A program made the position numbers and the translations under genes. Under the pieces are notes generated by a model that searched no databases, was not told the DNA's origin, and saw only the letters and a program-made list of their open reading frames with translations. DNA of 38,176 nucleotides from DASRAP01 sp964503275 (lineage in GTDB: Bacteria; Gemmatimonadota; Gemmatimonadetes; Gemmatimonadales; Gemmatimonadaceae): the NCBI GenBank assembly GCA_964503275.1, contig CAZCZO010000025.1:1-38176 (forward strand). The letters run 5' to 3'. Below are positions 37,789 to 38,176 of this stretch, one piece after another; within the stretch, counting starts at the first letter, position 1; every line of letters begins with the position of its first letter.

Positions 37789-38176
37789 ATGTCGTCACGC
37801 CCCCACCGCTCGTCCCTGTGGCCCCTCGCCCTGCTGGTCGCGCTCGCGCCGCTCGCCGGGAACACCCAACCCGGGGCGCCGAGCGCGGCCGCGGCGTCGC
37901 GCGCTCCCGGGACCACGGTCCTGACGCTCGACGACTACGACCGCTGGAATCGACTCTCCGCGACGACGCTCTCGCCCACCGGCGAATGGCTCGCCTATGT
38001 GGTGACCTCGAACGCCGGCGCCGCCAGCCTGCACCTGCGCCACCTCGACCGCGACACGCTCGTGAGCATCAGCGGCGGGGGCAGCCCGCAGTTCTCGCCC
38101 AATGGACGCTGGGTGGCCTATCAGGTATCGCCGTCCGCCGGTGGCGGTCGGGGCGGGCGCGGCGGCGGCGCGGCCC
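37789..38176 (+). CDS. S9 family peptidase, N-terminal part
   Basis: The 129 visible codons start at ATG 37789 (GAGG 10 nt upstream) and run off the right edge. The protein has a signal peptide (hydrophobic stretch about 10-24) and then LTLDDYDRWNRL and SPTGEWLAYVV, which match the beginning of exported S9 peptidases, with a second PD40-like repeat in PQFSPNGRWVAYQV. A Gly/Arg-rich tract begins at about residue 118, like the one in the neighbouring S9 gene. The catalytic domain lies outside the window, so assignment is by N-terminal pattern and context. Confidence 0.7.
   Translation, partial: MSSRPHRSSLWPLALLVALAPLAGNTQPGAPSAAAASRAPGTTVLTLDDYDRWNRLSATTLSPTGEWLAYVVTSNAGAASLHLRHLDRDTLVSISGGGSPQFSPNGRWVAYQVSPSAGGGRGGRGGGAA

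Overview
The window is a chromosomal stretch of a very GC-rich bacterium (about 70% GC by eye) with tightly packed genes. The gene set suggests a member of the Gemmatimonadota or a close relative. It holds many secreted peptidases and lipoproteins, a DUF2723 membrane protein, a Minf_1886-type small protein, low-complexity Arg-Asp-Ser and Gly/Gln tracts, and housekeeping genes joined by 4-nt stop/start overlaps. The phylum call is inference from gene content; no rRNA or other phylogenetic marker was tested.

Layout. 1-522 (minus) is the N-terminal part of a divergent Glu/Leu/Phe/Val dehydrogenase-like protein. 599-5599 (plus) holds three tightly spaced genes: an exported M1 metallopeptidase, an Na/Pi-cotransporter/PhoU-like protein and an exported serine hydrolase. 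5602-5880 is a compact tRNA unit: promoter, initiator tRNA-Met, large hairpin, a second CAT-anticodon tRNA and an intrinsic terminator. 5951-8002 (plus) is an ArsR regulator with a palindrome over its start codon, an SRPBCC protein, a DUF4287/DUF5655 protein and a four-helix membrane protein.

8013-24760 (minus) is an unbroken run of 18 genes, read from high to low coordinates: small membrane protein, thrS, secreted hypothetical, thiolase, 3-hydroxybutyryl-CoA dehydrogenase, acyl-CoA dehydrogenase, leucine dehydrogenase, rpiB, glyA, DUF393 membrane protein, Minf_1886-like protein, small zinc ribbon, nnrDE, propeller lipoprotein, thiL, plsC, eno, ftsB. The last six are joined by overlapping stop and start codons. 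The middle block (leucine dehydrogenase to thiolase) looks like amino-acid and acyl-CoA catabolism.

24759-32416 (plus) runs BON-domain membrane protein, valS, Ig-like lipoprotein, gmhB, purN, purH, with three successive ATGA junctions. A DUF2723 integral membrane protein follows at 32494-34764. A perfect 18-bp inverted repeat at 34791-34830 separates it from a convergent S9 peptidase (34854-37532, minus). A second S9-like gene begins divergently at 37789 and runs off the window.

No CRISPR array, insertion sequence, prophage or defence island was seen. The most distinctive points are the ArsR/SRPBCC/DUF5655 module with a start-codon operator, the zinc-ribbon/Minf_1886 pair, the divergent dehydrogenase with an insertion between its lysines, and the low-complexity insertions in the S9 peptidase.
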